Positions 1 through 8,496 are shown, numbered from the stretch's first letter. The stretch: DNA of 64,000 nt from Rhizobacter sp. Root404 (GCF_001425865.1 NZ_LMDS01000004.1:1618948-1682947), one strand, 5' to 3'. The notes: generated from the letters alone by a model not told the origin. Numbers and translations are program-made.

Positions 1-1
1 A

Positions 2-415
2 GGCGTCGCGTTCGCGCTGGCGGCGGCGGCCACGTTCGGGCTGGCCCTGGTATTGATCCAGCACGAGACCACGGGCGTGGACGGCCGGTTGCGCACCGCG
101 ACCACGATGGCGATCGTCGCGGTGCTGGCGCTCGCCGGCGCGGGCTTGCAGGGCGGGTTGCACCTGCCGAACGCGACCGCCGGCTGGGTCGGCCTGGGGA
201 TGCTGACCTTCCTGTACGGCACCGCGTTCACGATCCTGTTCACGGTGCTGCCGCGGCTCGGCGTCGTCGGCAATTCGGCGATCATGAACGTCGAGCCGAT
301 CTTCGCGCTGGTGATCGCGTGGGCCGTGCTCGGCCAGTCGATCGCGGCGGTGCAGGTGCTGGGCGGGCTCCTGGTCGTCGCGACCGTGGTCTGGCTCGGG
401 CTGCGCAAGGGCTGA
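2..415 (+). CDS. EamA/DMT-family transporter, C-terminal part
   Basis: The frame is open from the window edge and ends at the TGA at 413-415, so the 5' part lies outside. The visible 137 residues are almost wholly hydrophobic and form about four to five membrane helices. The last two helices contain a segment reading MNVEPIFALVIAWAVLGQ, the conserved proline-glutamate region of the second EamA repeat (the usual form is 'EPxxaxllaxlxLgE'). Members of this family export or import small metabolites in the inner membrane; the substrate cannot be read from the sequence. The gene converges on the isovaleryl-CoA dehydrogenase gene with only 22 bases between the stop codons. Confidence 0.8.
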   Translation, partial: GVAFALAAAATFGLALVLIQHETTGVDGRLRTATTMAIVAVLALAGAGLQGGLHLPNATAGWVGLGMLTFLYGTAFTILFTVLPRLGVVGNSAIMNVEPIFALVIAWAVLGQSIAAVQVLGGLLVVATVVWLGLRKG

Positions 416-437
416 CGCTGCGGTCAGCCGCTGCGCG

Positions 438-1619
438 TCACATCGTCTCGGCGAACAGTTCGCGGCCGATCAGCATCCGGCGGATCTCGCTGGTGCCGGC
501 GCCGATCTCGTACAGCTTGGCGTCGCGCCACAGCCGGCCGAGCGGGTACTCGTTGATGTAGCCGTTGCCGCCGAAGATCTGGATGCCCTCCCCGGCCATC
601 CACGTGGCCTTCTCGGCGCACCACAGGATCACGCTCGCGCAGTCCTTGCGGACCTGGCGGACGTGCTCGGTGCCCAGCATGTCGAGGTTCTTCGCGACCG
701 TGTACGCGAACGCGCGACCGGCCTGCAGCACCGTGTACATGTCGGCGACCTTGCCCTGGATCAGCTGGAACTCGCCGATGCTCTGGCCGAACTGCTTGCG
801 GTCGTGGATGTACGGCACCACGCTGTCCATCACCGCCTGCATGATGCCCAGCGGCCCGCCGGTAAGCACCGCGCGCTCGTAGTCGAGCCCGCTCATCAGC
901 ACCTTGGCGCCGCCGTTCAGCGCACCCAGCACGTTCTCGGCCGGCACCTCGACGTTCTGGAACACCAGCTCGCCCGTGTGGCTGCCGCGCATGCCGAGCT
1001 TGTCGAGCTTCTGCGCGATGCTGAAGCCTTTCATGCCCTTCTCGATCAGGAACGCGGTGACGCCGCGCGCGCCGAGTTCCGGCTCGGTCTTCGCGTAGAC
1101 GACCAGCGTGTCGGCATCCGGCCCGTTGGTGATCCACATCTTGTTGCCGTTGAGCAGGTAGTGGTCGCCCTGGTCCTGCGCCTTCAGCTTCATGCTGATC
1201 ACGTCGGAACCGGCGCCCGGCTCGCTCATCGCCAGCGCGCCCACGTGCTCGCCGCTGATCAGCTTCGGCAGGTACTTCGCGCGCTGCGCATCGCTGCCGT
1301 TGCGCTTGATCTGGTTCACGCACAGGTTGCTGTGCGCACCGTAGCTGAGACCGACCGACGCGCTCGCGCGGCTGATCTCCTCCATCGCGATCATGTGCGC
1401 GAGGTAGCCCATGTCGGCGCCGCCGTATTCCTCGCTGACGGTGATGCCGAGCACGCCCAGCGCGCCCATCTTGCGCCACAGGTCCATCGGGAACTGGTCG
1501 GAGCGGTCGATCTCGGCGGCGCGCGGCGCGATCTCGGCCTGCGCGAATTCACGGACGGCGTCGCGCAGCGCGTCGACATCGTCGCCGAGCTGGAAGTTCA
1601 GGCCGGGCAGGTTGTTCAT
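438..1619 (-). CDS. ivd: Isovaleryl-CoA dehydrogenase
   Basis: This 393-residue acyl-CoA dehydrogenase should oxidise isovaleryl-CoA to 3-methylcrotonyl-CoA in leucine breakdown and pass electrons to ETF. The subfamily is shown by the catalytic glutamate at residue 248 in [14 protein letters not shown]; isovaleryl-CoA dehydrogenases carry the base in this helix rather than near the C terminus. Other family marks are the FAD-binding MSEPGAGSD at 131-139, WITNG at 162-166, and the C-terminal GGNGY and GTSEIRR motifs. Full length for the family. It is the last gene of a leftward operon after a LiuR-like regulator, a Dps protein and a thioesterase (25 bases from the thioesterase gene). The methylcrotonyl-CoA carboxylase genes that often follow it are absent. 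Confidence 0.93.
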   Translation of the reverse strand: MNNLPGLNFQLGDDVDALRDAVREFAQAEIAPRAAEIDRSDQFPMDLWRKMGALGVLGITVSEEYGGADMGYLAHMIAMEEISRASASVGLSYGAHSNLCVNQIKRNGSDAQRAKYLPKLISGEHVGALAMSEPGAGSDVISMKLKAQDQGDHYLLNGNKMWITNGPDADTLVVYAKTEPELGARGVTAFLIEKGMKGFSIAQKLDKLGMRGSHTGELVFQNVEVPAENVLGALNGGAKVLMSGLDYERAVLTGGPLGIMQAVMDSVVPYIHDRKQFGQSIGEFQLIQGKVADMYTVLQAGRAFAYTVAKNLDMLGTEHVRQVRKDCASVILWCAEKATWMAGEGIQIFGGNGYINEYPLGRLWRDAKLYEIGAGTSEIRRMLIGRELFAETM

Positions 1620-1644
1620 GGTGTCGTCTCCTTCGAAATCTGTT

Positions 1645-2097
1645 CTAGTGCCGCACGTCGTCGCGGCCGACCACGGTCATCACGGTCGCGGTCATCGTCG
1701 CGATCAGCTTCTTCTCGCGGCTGTCGGTCTCGAACTGCCAGGCCTTGCCGTCGACCACGCTGATCGTCCGGCCGCCCTTGGTCACCAGCCCCTCGAACTC
1801 GAGCAGCGGGCCGCGCGCCGGCGCCAGCAGGTTGATCTTGAACTCGATCGTCAGCACGCCCGCGTCGAGCGGCATCAGCGTGAACGCGGCGAAGCCGCAG
1901 GCCGAGTCGAGCGCCGCGGCGACCATGCCGGCGTGGACGAAGCCGTGCTGCTGGGTCAGCTCCGGCCGATGCCGCATCGCGATCACGACGCGGCCCGGCT
2001 CGACCGCCGCCAGCGACGCACCGAGCGTGCGCATCGCACCCTGCAGTGCGAACGACTCCTGCACACGCTGCGCGAAATCCGGGTTGCGGGCCTGCAT
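1645..2097 (-). CDS. PaaI-family hotdog-fold acyl-CoA thioesterase
   Basis: A 150-residue single-domain hotdog protein. The central part reads [20 protein letters not shown] (residues about 48-67), the usual PaaI/YbgC-like pattern in which a glycine-rich turn follows HG and a conserved aspartate begins the long central helix. These enzymes hydrolyse acyl-CoA thioesters to free acid and CoA. The gene lies 3 bases after dps and 25 bases before ivd, so it is almost certainly co-transcribed with ivd. I infer that it releases CoA from accumulating branched-chain acyl-CoAs; the actual substrate is unknown. Confidence 0.8.
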   Translation of the reverse strand: MQARNPDFAQRVQESFALQGAMRTLGASLAAVEPGRVVIAMRHRPELTQQHGFVHAGMVAAALDSACGFAAFTLMPLDAGVLTIEFKINLLAPARGPLLEFEGLVTKGGRTISVVDGKAWQFETDSREKKLIATMTATVMTVVGRDDVRH

Positions 2098-2100
2098 CGG

Positions 2101-2646
2101 TCAGACGGTGTCGCGGGTGGCCTCGAACAGGAACCACGCGCGGCGCTCGGCGTCGTCGATCCAGTTCTCGAGCAGGCTGGTGGTGACCACGTCGTTCAGC
2201 TCGTCGGTCAGCGCGTGGGCCTCGCGCATGCGCTCGACCATGTCGCGGTTGTCGTTGCGCAGTTCGGCGAGCATGTCCTTCGGGGCGACGAAATCGGCGT
2301 CGTTGTCGAGCACGCGCTGCAGCTTCGCGATGTGGCCGATCGAGCGCAGCGTGGTGCCGCCGATCTTGCGCACGCGCTCGGCCAGGTCGTCGGTGACGGC
2401 GTAGATCTGGTCAGCCTGCTCGTCGAGCATCAGGTGGTAGTCGCGGAAATGCGGGCCGCTCATGTGCCAGTGGAAGTTCTTCGTCTTTAGGTACAGCGCG
2501 AAGAAGTCCGCCAGCAGCGCGTTCAGCGAGCCGGCGAGCTGCGGCGTGGCCTTGGCGGCCAGGTCGGTCGGCGTGTTCAGCGGCGCCATGCGGCGGGTCT
2601 GCGCGCTGGGGGTGGCGGGCTTGGTCTTCGTCTTGGTCTTGGCCAT
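2101..2646 (-). CDS. dps: Dps-family DNA-protecting / ferritin-like protein
   Basis: A 181-residue Dps protein, expected to form a 12-subunit shell that oxidises and stores iron with peroxide. The ferroxidase-site segment is present: KNFHWHMSGPHF followed by YHLMLDEQADQIY, giving the two histidines and the Asp/Glu pair shared between subunits. The first about 25 residues are a Lys/Thr-rich tail (KTKTKTKPATPS), the kind of positively charged extension that lets some Dps proteins bind DNA. Its place between the LiuR-like regulator (32 bases upstream) and the thioesterase (3 bases downstream) is unusual and suggests expression with leucine catabolism. Confidence 0.9.
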   Translation of the reverse strand: MAKTKTKTKPATPSAQTRRMAPLNTPTDLAAKATPQLAGSLNALLADFFALYLKTKNFHWHMSGPHFRDYHLMLDEQADQIYAVTDDLAERVRKIGGTTLRSIGHIAKLQRVLDNDADFVAPKDMLAELRNDNRDMVERMREAHALTDELNDVVTTSLLENWIDDAERRAWFLFEATRDTV

Positions 2647-2678
2647 GGGAACTCCGGGGGTGGTGGGACGGGTTCAGC

Positions 2679-3092
2679 TTACTCGCGCGCCGCTGCCTTG
2701 CGCGCGCCGGCGCCGGCCAGCAGGCGGCGCGCCTCCTTCTCATGCGAGCGGACTTCGTCGAGCGTGGCGTGCAGATCGGCCAGCTGCTGCTCCAGCTGCG
2801 CCCGGTGCGCGCCCAGCACCGCGAGGTACTTCTGCAGCTGCGGCTGGGTGTCGCGCGGCGATTCGTACATGTCCACCAGCTCCTTGACCTCCGCCAGCGT
2901 CAGCCCGAGGCGCTTGCCGCGCAGCGTGAGCTTCAGGCGGGTGCGCTCGCGCTGGGTGTAGACGCGGTTGCGCCCGCTGCGCTGCGGCGTGATCAGTCCG
3001 CAATCCTCGTAGAAACGGATCGCACGGGTCGTCAGGTCGAACTCGCGGGCGAGCTCGCCGATCGTGAAGGTCTTGAACGGGGCGGCAGACAT
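2679..3092 (-). CDS. liuR: MerR-family regulator, LiuR-like
   Basis: A 137-residue MerR regulator. The N terminus (about residues 8-75) is the winged-helix domain: FTIGELAREFDLTTRAIRFYEDCGLI, then NRVYTQRERTRLKLTLRGK. It is followed by a dimerisation coiled coil (about 80-128) rich in Leu, Gln and Glu. There are no C-terminal cysteines of the metal- or redox-sensing kind, which fits the LiuR branch that senses branched-chain catabolic intermediates. The gene heads the operon ending in ivd and lies next to a TTGACG-N4-CGTCAA palindrome at 3139-3154, very likely its own operator. The name rests on operon content and operator form; the sequence alone says only MerR family. Confidence 0.82.
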   Translation of the reverse strand: MSAAPFKTFTIGELAREFDLTTRAIRFYEDCGLITPQRSGRNRVYTQRERTRLKLTLRGKRLGLTLAEVKELVDMYESPRDTQPQLQKYLAVLGAHRAQLEQQLADLHATLDEVRSHEKEARRLLAGAGARKAAARE

Positions 3093-3138
3093 CTGGGTGA
3101 CAGCGGCGATGAAGCGGACGGCCTACACTGGGCTCGAA

Positions 3139-3154
3139 TTGACGTTTACGTCAA
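3139..3154. promoter_or_regulatory. Palindromic operator, probable LiuR site 1
   Basis: The 16 bases TTGACGTTTACGTCAA have 6-base perfect arms around a TTTA centre. They lie between the divergent liuR-like gene and the hydrolase gene at 3182. The arms are identical to those at 28486-28501. They are flanked almost symmetrically by CTACACT (3123-3129) and its complement AGTGTAG (3163-3169), which may be promoter elements or half-sites. A LiuR role is inferred from position and from the known TTGACGT-type LiuR motifs in proteobacteria. Confidence 0.8.
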
Positions 3155-3181
3155 GTGCACAAAGTGTAGTTGGGGAATCCG

Positions 3182-4249
3182 ATGAAGGCCATGAACGCGC
3201 TCGAAATGCAGCTCACCTACCCGCTCGGCGAGGCGCTGCCCGAACTCGGCACCACGCTGGAAGTGGCGCCCGGCGTGCGCTGGCTGCGCATGCTGCTGCC
3301 GTTCCAGCTCGACCACATCAACCTGTGGCTGCTGCGCGACCGGATCGACGGCCGCGACGGCTGGACCATCGTCGACTGCGGCATCACCAACGACGCGACC
3401 CGCGCCGCGTGGGAGACGATCTTCGCGAACGAGTTGCAGGGTTTGCCGGTGCTGCGCGTCATCGTCACCCACATGCACCCCGATCACATCGGCCTGGCGC
3501 ACTGGCTGACCGAGCGCTGGAACGTGCGCCTGTGGTGCAGCGCGACCGACTACAACGTGGCGCGCCTGGCCAGCAGCGGCATCGCCGCGATCGGCGGCGA
3601 GGCGACGGCCCGGTTCATGGCCAGCCACGGCCTGACCGACGAGGAATCGCAGACCAAGATCAAGGCGCGCACGAACTACTACAAGAGCATGGTGCCGGAC
3701 CTGCCGCATGCCTATCGGCGCCTGCTCGGCGGCGACATGCTCGCCATCGGTGGCCACGACTGGACCTGCCATGCCGGCTACGGGCACGCCCCCGAACACA
3801 TGTCGCTGCACTGCGAACAGCTGGGCGTGCTGATCAGCGGCGACATGGTGCTGCCGCGCATCTCGACCAACGTCAGCGTGCACGAGGGCGAGCCCGAGGC
3901 GAACCCGCTGATGCTCTACCTCGACTCGATCAAGCGCATGAAGGCGCTGCCCGAGGACACGCTGGTGCTGCCCTCGCACGGCCGGCCGTTCCGCGGCCTG
4001 CACACCCGCGTCGACCAGCTCGTCGCGCACCACGACGAACGCTTTGCCGACGTGCTCGCGGCCTGCGCCGAGGCGCCGCAGCACGCGGCCGACCTGCTGA
4101 TGGTGCTGTTCCGCCGCAAGCTCGACCTGCACCAGACCACGTTCGCGATGGGCGAGTCGATCGCCCACCTGCATGCGCTTTGGCTCGCGGGCCAACTGAC
4201 CCGCCGGCTCGACGCCGACGGGATCTACCGCTTCACGACGGCGGCGTAG
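3182..4249 (+). CDS. Metallo-beta-lactamase-fold hydrolase
   Basis: A 355-residue MBL-fold protein. The metal site THMHPDHIG gives His97, His99, Asp101 and His102; a later His in the CHAGYGHAPEH segment and the SGDMVLP aspartate complete the usual two-metal site. A C-terminal part of about 90 residues resembles the helical, winged-helix-like tail of LACTB2/glyoxalase-II-like members. I chose ATG 3182; an in-frame TTG at 3170 would add four residues. The gene is transcribed away from liuR across the operator at 3139-3154, so it is probably in the same regulon. The substrate is unknown; a thioester or lactone linked to leucine breakdown is a guess from position. Confidence 0.85.
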   Translation: MKAMNALEMQLTYPLGEALPELGTTLEVAPGVRWLRMLLPFQLDHINLWLLRDRIDGRDGWTIVDCGITNDATRAAWETIFANELQGLPVLRVIVTHMHPDHIGLAHWLTERWNVRLWCSATDYNVARLASSGIAAIGGEATARFMASHGLTDEESQTKIKARTNYYKSMVPDLPHAYRRLLGGDMLAIGGHDWTCHAGYGHAPEHMSLHCEQLGVLISGDMVLPRISTNVSVHEGEPEANPLMLYLDSIKRMKALPEDTLVLPSHGRPFRGLHTRVDQLVAHHDERFADVLAACAEAPQHAADLLMVLFRRKLDLHQTTFAMGESIAHLHALWLAGQLTRRLDADGIYRFTTAA

Positions 4250-4252
4250 CGC

Positions 4253-4735
4253 TCAGCGCACGAACTGGTCGACATAGGACGCGCCGAGGCCGACCGCCTC
4301 GTAGTGCGCGCGGCACATCTCGAGCTTGGTGAACACGTCCTCGTAGCCGGTCTGTTGGCCGTATTCGTCGAGGTAGATCATTGCGCCGGAGATGTTGAAG
4401 AAGGTGATCATCTCGGCACAGTCGGCCGGCACCTCGAGCGTGTGGGTCTCGCCCGGCGGCTCGTAGACGAAGTCGCCCTCGTTCGCGACCCAGTCGTGCT
4501 CGCGGTAGAACCAGCGGCCCTTGATCACGTAGCCGACCACCAGCATCGGGTGTCGGTGGCGCGACAGCACACCCGAGCGCCGCACCCGCAGCAGGTTGCA
4601 CCAGCCGCCCGAGACGGTGTTGAGCAGCAGCGGGCGGAACCAGACGTTGTCCGCCTGCGGCACCCAGACGCGCTCGTCGGCGGGGATGGCATTGGCGACG
4701 ATCTCGGGCTGCAGGCCGAACGGTTGAACTGTCAT
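4253..4735 (-). CDS. Cupin-domain dioxygenase-like protein (2,4'-dihydroxyacetophenone dioxygenase type)
   Basis: A 160-residue single cupin. Cupin motif 1 is visible as SRHRHPMLVVGYVIKGRW (about residues 58-75) with the two metal histidines, and motif 2 as PPGETHTLEV with the third. The sequence order resembles the ChrR-like/2,4'-dihydroxyacetophenone dioxygenase family, small non-haem iron enzymes that cleave C-C bonds. The true substrate is not evident. It converges on the MBL hydrolase gene (3 bases between stops) and is upstream neither of a catabolic operon nor of a regulator. It starts 10 bases after the stop of the SDR gene and may be the last gene of the kinase-SDR-cupin unit. Confidence 0.7.
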   Translation of the reverse strand: MTVQPFGLQPEIVANAIPADERVWVPQADNVWFRPLLLNTVSGGWCNLLRVRRSGVLSRHRHPMLVVGYVIKGRWFYREHDWVANEGDFVYEPPGETHTLEVPADCAEMITFFNISGAMIYLDEYGQQTGYEDVFTKLEMCRAHYEAVGLGASYVDQFVR

Positions 4736-4745
4736 CGCATCGCCT

Positions 4746-5468
4746 TCACGAAATCAGGTAGCCGCCGTCGACCGGCAGGATCACGCCGGTGACGAAGCGC
4801 GCGGCCTCGCTGGCGAGGAAGAACACCGGGTCGGCCACGTCCTCGGGCGTGCCCCAGCGCGCCAGCGGCGTGCGCGCGACGATCGGCCCGCTGCGCGCCG
4901 GGTCGGCCTGCAGCGCGGCCGTCAGCGGCGTGGCGATCCAGCCCGGCGCGACCGCGTTGACGCGGATGCCGTCAACCGCATACGCGATCGCCAGCGACTT
5001 CGTCAGCTGGCCGATGCCGCCCTTGCTGGCCGAGTACGCCGGCACCAGGCCGCCGCCGAAGAACGTGAGCATCGACGCGGTGTTGACGATGCAGCCGCGG
5101 GTCTGCGCGAGCAGCGTGCGCGCGGCGGCGCAGGTGCGCATGCTGCCGTTCAGGTTGATGTCGATCACCTCGGCGAACACGGCCGGGTCGTGCTCGGCGC
5201 CGCGGCGGATCACGCCGGCGCAGTTGACCAGCACGTCGAGCGCGTCCAGGCGCGCGAAGAAGGCCTCGACCGCGGCGGCGTCGCGCACGTCGAGCACTTC
5301 GAAGCTCAGCGCGCCATGGCCGCCGGCCGCGCTCGCGGCGACGGTCTCGGCGAGCGACGCGCCGGTGGCGATCACATGCGCGCCGGACGCGGCGAAGCGC
5401 GCGGCGATCGCGCGACCGATGCCGCTGCTGCCGCCGATGACGACGACGCGACGTGCGGGCTCGCTCAT
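4746..5468 (-). CDS. Short-chain dehydrogenase/reductase
   Basis: A 240-residue classical SDR. The nucleotide-binding glycine motif is GGSSGIG at residues 12-18, the structural motif is NCAG, and the catalytic residues are in VNTASML (Ser) and YSASKGG (Tyr and Lys). The C terminus ends in FVTGVILPVDGGY, typical for the family. The start ATG at 5468 overlaps the stop of the PfkB kinase gene (ATGA), so the two are translationally coupled. Together with a kinase of 2-keto-3-deoxygluconate type, a sugar-acid dehydrogenase role is likely, for example oxidising a uronate or deoxy-sugar acid. That is inference from context. Confidence 0.85.
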   Translation of the reverse strand: MSEPARRVVVIGGSSGIGRAIAARFAASGAHVIATGASLAETVAASAAGGHGALSFEVLDVRDAAAVEAFFARLDALDVLVNCAGVIRRGAEHDPAVFAEVIDINLNGSMRTCAAARTLLAQTRGCIVNTASMLTFFGGGLVPAYSASKGGIGQLTKSLAIAYAVDGIRVNAVAPGWIATPLTAALQADPARSGPIVARTPLARWGTPEDVADPVFFLASEAARFVTGVILPVDGGYLIS

Positions 5469-6391
5469 GCGGTCTCCTTTGCCATGAACGCCCGCACATC
5501 GGCGGGGCGGGGAATCGGCGCAACGGCGCCGAAACCGGTGGTGGTCAGCGCGGCGGCGGCGTTGGCGTACCGGACCGCGTCCAGCATCGCATCCCCGGCA
5601 GCGAGCCGCGCGAGCAGCGCGCCGGCGAAGCAGTCCCCCGCCCCCGTCGCATCGACTGCATCGACGACCCGACCGGGGACCGCGGTACGGTCCTGCGGCG
5701 TGCCGACGATCGCGCCGTCCTTGCCGAGCTTGAGCACGACCACCGGCGCGCCGGCGGCCAGGCACCAGTCCATGATCGCGTCGCGGCCGGTCAGGCCGGT
5801 GAACAGTTCGGCGTCCTCGAGGCTGGGCAGGAAGAGGTCGCAGTTCTCGACGGTCTCCTTGATGATGGCCCGGGCGCGCGCCAGCGGCCACAGCTTGAGC
5901 CGCAGGTTCGAGTCGTAGGCGACGCGCACGCCGCTCGCCCGGGCCAGCGCTATCGCCGCGAACACCGTGTCGCACGCGCCCGCGCTGATGGCCTGGCTGA
6001 TGCCCGAGACATGCAGGAACTTGGCGCCGCGGATCAGCGCCTGCGGCAGGTCGTCCGGCGTCATGCGGCTGGCGGCGCTGCCGGCGCGCAGGTAACTGAA
6101 CGCGTGGCCGCTCGCGCCGTGGGTCACGAAGTACACGCCGGTGGGCGCCTGCGGGTCGCGGATCACGGCCGAGGTGTCGACCTGTTCACCGTCCCACAAC
6201 GCCATGATGCGGTCGCCGAAGTCGTCGGCGCCGAGCCTCGTCACGTAGGCGGTACGCGCACCCTGGCGCGCCGCCGCGATGATCGCATTCGAGGTGTCGC
6301 CGCCGAAGCCCTGCACAAACTCCGGCGCGTTCGGCCGGACCTGGTTGAACTCGATCATCGGCTCGCCGAGGGCTACGATTTCTGCATTCAT
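5465..6391 (-). CDS. PfkB-family sugar kinase, probably 2-keto-3-deoxygluconate kinase
   Basis: A 308-residue ribokinase-fold enzyme. The N-terminal segment has GEPMIEFNQ and GGDTSNAIIAAARQGA, the sugar-binding region found in KdgK-type enzymes. The C-terminal signature DATGAGDCFAGALLARL carries the catalytic Asp and the anion hole. The expected reaction is ATP-dependent phosphorylation of 2-keto-3-deoxygluconate to KDPG for aldol cleavage. The KdgK call is based on overall resemblance (LGEPMIEFNQ start, LPSLEDAELF segment), so another deoxy-sugar acid is possible. It is the first gene of a unit with the SDR gene (ATGA overlap). Confidence 0.75.
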   Translation of the reverse strand: MNAEIVALGEPMIEFNQVRPNAPEFVQGFGGDTSNAIIAAARQGARTAYVTRLGADDFGDRIMALWDGEQVDTSAVIRDPQAPTGVYFVTHGASGHAFSYLRAGSAASRMTPDDLPQALIRGAKFLHVSGISQAISAGACDTVFAAIALARASGVRVAYDSNLRLKLWPLARARAIIKETVENCDLFLPSLEDAELFTGLTGRDAIMDWCLAAGAPVVVLKLGKDGAIVGTPQDRTAVPGRVVDAVDATGAGDCFAGALLARLAAGDAMLDAVRYANAAAALTTTGFGAVAPIPRPADVRAFMAKETA

Positions 6392-6457
6392 CCGGGCAAT
6401 CCTACGCGGTCGGGGGCGCGCGTCGAGGCAGGCGGCACCCGGCCGCGCCTTTGCCGC

Positions 6458-6766
6458 TCAACACACGCCGCAGAACGGCCAACCGAGCAGTTCGGCGGTG
6501 CGCCGCACCACCCACTCGGCTTCGGGCGCCTCGACCGTCGTCGGCGGCGCGAGCAAGCCGAGGTGCACCCGCTCCAGCACCTGGCCTTCGTCGACACCGT
6601 CGCGAAAGTGGATGGTGCTGCAGTGCTCGGTCAGCAGGTTCGCCATGTCCTCGCAGAACTCGTGGCGCGCGGCGATCGTCTCGCGCGGCGCGGTCAGCCG
6701 GCCGCGCGCATCGCTGTAGAGCGCGATGAACGAGTCGGGGACGAAGGTCTGGTTGTCGTCGTACAC
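6458..6766 (-). CDS. Conserved hypothetical protein, 102 residues
   Basis: A small acidic protein without signal peptide, membrane segment or metal motif. It begins MYDDNQTFVPDSFIALYSD and contains the regions ARHEFCEDMANLLTEHC and EAEWVVRRTAELLGWPF. From memory, similar proteins of about 100 residues occur widely in Burkholderiales and are sometimes misleadingly labelled 'ATPase with chaperone activity'; no Walker motif is present here. The start is 6 bases after the stop of the peptidase gene, so it is probably the last gene of the glyQ-glyS-gmhB-plsC operon. Function unknown. Confidence 0.65.
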   Translation of the reverse strand: MYDDNQTFVPDSFIALYSDARGRLTAPRETIAARHEFCEDMANLLTEHCSTIHFRDGVDEGQVLERVHLGLLAPPTTVEAPEAEWVVRRTAELLGWPFCGVC

Positions 6767-6772
6767 GGCGTC

Positions 6773-7717
6773 CTAGTCGAGCAGCGGGACCAGCCCGTCC
6801 TTGAGGCTGCCGCGCGCCTGCTCGTAGTCGGGCAGCACCGAGCGCACCACGTCCCAGAAGCGCGGGCTGTGGTCCATGTGGCGCAGGTGCGCGAGCTCGT
6901 GCGCGACGACGTAGTCGATGCTCGGCAGCGCAAAGTGGATCAGCCGCCAGTTGAGGCGGATCGAGCCGTCGGCGCTCGCACTGCCCCAGCGCGTCTGCGC
7001 CGACGACAGGCTCAGGCGCGTCACGCGCACGCGCAGCTGCGGCGCGAAGTGCGCGATGCGTTCCTCGAACACGCGCCGCGCCTGGCGCTGCAGCCAGCTC
7101 TGCACCGTGTCGCGGATCTGTTCCGGCGCGGCGGTGTGCGGCAGGCCGACGTGCAACGTCAGCCGCGGCACGCCGGGCAAGGCTTGCGCATCGGTGTTGA
7201 GCACCGCGCCGGTGGCGCGCGGATCGAGCACGACGATCACGGTCTCGCCGAGGAACGGCAGCGACGTGCCGTCGCGCCAGTCGACCTTGGCCGACTGCAG
7301 GCGTTGGGCGCGTTCCTGCTGTTCCTGCAGCTTCTTCAGGATCCAGCGCGACTTCTCCTGCAGCGCCGTTTCGATGTCGTGGAGCCCGACCCATCTCGGC
7401 GCACTGACGCTCAGGCCTTCGATGCCGACGATGAAGCCGATGCTGCGTCGCCGTGCGCGCTTGAGTGCATAGGCGACGACGTGATCGTTCAGGCGGATCT
7501 CGCGATCGGCCTGCGGGTGACGGAAGACGGCGGGAGCAAGCACGCTGGAGAGGGAGGCAGGTGATGGAGTCGGAGCGGTACGGAAGGTCGGTGCCGCGGC
7601 TTCGACGATCGGCGGCGCCGCGTCAGCGTGATGCACCGGCGCCGGTGCCGCCGGCGGCACCTCGTCGAACAGCGCGAGCTGTCGCGGGGTGTCGAGGGCG
7701 GCGCGGCGGGGTTGCAT
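6773..7717 (-). CDS. YgjP/SprT-like zinc metallopeptidase (M48 family, DUF45)
   Basis: A 314-residue protein. The C-terminal half carries the zinc-peptidase motif HELAHLRHMDHS (His273, Glu274, His277, with His283 as a possible further ligand). It is preceded by TRWGSASADGSIRLNWRLI, the conserved strand of the YgjP/DUF45 family. The first about 65 residues are Pro/Ala-rich and probably disordered. Members are soluble peptidases of uncertain target. I chose ATG 7717 (MQPRRAAL), just after the plsC stop; the much longer upstream extension in the same frame overlaps plsC and is not coding. In many betaproteobacteria the same gene follows plsC, so the order supports the call. Confidence 0.85.
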   Translation of the reverse strand: MQPRRAALDTPRQLALFDEVPPAAPAPVHHADAAPPIVEAAAPTFRTAPTPSPASLSSVLAPAVFRHPQADREIRLNDHVVAYALKRARRRSIGFIVGIEGLSVSAPRWVGLHDIETALQEKSRWILKKLQEQQERAQRLQSAKVDWRDGTSLPFLGETVIVVLDPRATGAVLNTDAQALPGVPRLTLHVGLPHTAAPEQIRDTVQSWLQRQARRVFEERIAHFAPQLRVRVTRLSLSSAQTRWGSASADGSIRLNWRLIHFALPSIDYVVAHELAHLRHMDHSPRFWDVVRSVLPDYEQARGSLKDGLVPLLD

Positions 7718-7722
7718 CGGCC

Positions 7723-8496
7723 TCAGCGTCGGGGGGCGGGCGCCTCGACCGGCGGCTGGCCGACGTAGGCCTCGGGGTCGAGCCGCCGCATCTCGGTCTC
7801 GATCCAGGCCTCGACCTCGCGCATCAGCTCGTCGGGCTCGCGCCCGGTCGAGGCGATCGGCGGGCCGACCGACACGTCGATCACGCCGGGCCGCAGCACG
7901 AAGCTCTTGCGCGGCCAGCAGCGCGCCGAAGTCACGGCCACCGGCAGCACCGGCCGTTCGGTCTGGATCGCCAGGCGCGTGCCGCCGGACTTGTAGGTGC
8001 CCTTGGCGCCGCGCGCCGCGCGCGTGCCTTCCGGGAACATGATGACCCAGTGGCCCTTGGCCATGAACTTGCGCCCTTGCGCGGCGACCAGGTTCCAGGC
8101 CTCGGCGCGCTTGCTGCGGTCGATGTGGATCATGTCCATGCGTGCCATCGCCCAGCCGAAGAACGGGATGTAGAGCAGCTCGCGCTTGAACACGTAGCAC
8201 AGCGGGTGCGGCATCAGGCCGGGGAACGCGAAGGTCTCCCAGGTCGACTGGTGCTTGGGCAGCATCACGACCGGCGTGTCGGGCAGGTGGTCGAAGCCGT
8301 GCAGCCGCGCATGCACGCCGCAGATGACCTTGGCGCCCCAGATCGCGGTGCGCAGCCAGCCCACGCACATCCAGTAGACGACGTTGCCCTTTGCGAAGAT
8401 CGAGACCACCAGCACCGCGAGCGCCCAGGGGACCACCGTCACGGCCATGAAGAGCACGAACAGCGCCGAGCGCAGGGCGTTCAGGGCGTGGCGCAT
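7723..8496 (-). CDS. plsC: 1-acyl-sn-glycerol-3-phosphate acyltransferase
   Basis: This 257-residue inner-membrane enzyme should transfer an acyl group to lysophosphatidic acid to make phosphatidic acid. There are one or two N-terminal membrane helices (about residues 9-58). Block I reads KHQSTWET, giving His82-X4-Glu87 instead of the usual HX4D; block III is FPEGTR at 154-159; a later PVLPVAV matches block IV. The HX4E form is, as I recall, common in betaproteobacterial PlsC. The start ATG overlaps the gmhB stop by one base (TGATG at 8494-8498). Confidence 0.9.
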   Translation of the reverse strand: MRHALNALRSALFVLFMAVTVVPWALAVLVVSIFAKGNVVYWMCVGWLRTAIWGAKVICGVHARLHGFDHLPDTPVVMLPKHQSTWETFAFPGLMPHPLCYVFKRELLYIPFFGWAMARMDMIHIDRSKRAEAWNLVAAQGRKFMAKGHWVIMFPEGTRAARGAKGTYKSGGTRLAIQTERPVLPVAVTSARCWPRKSFVLRPGVIDVSVGPPIASTGREPDELMREVEAWIETEMRRLDPEAYVGQPPVEAPAPRR

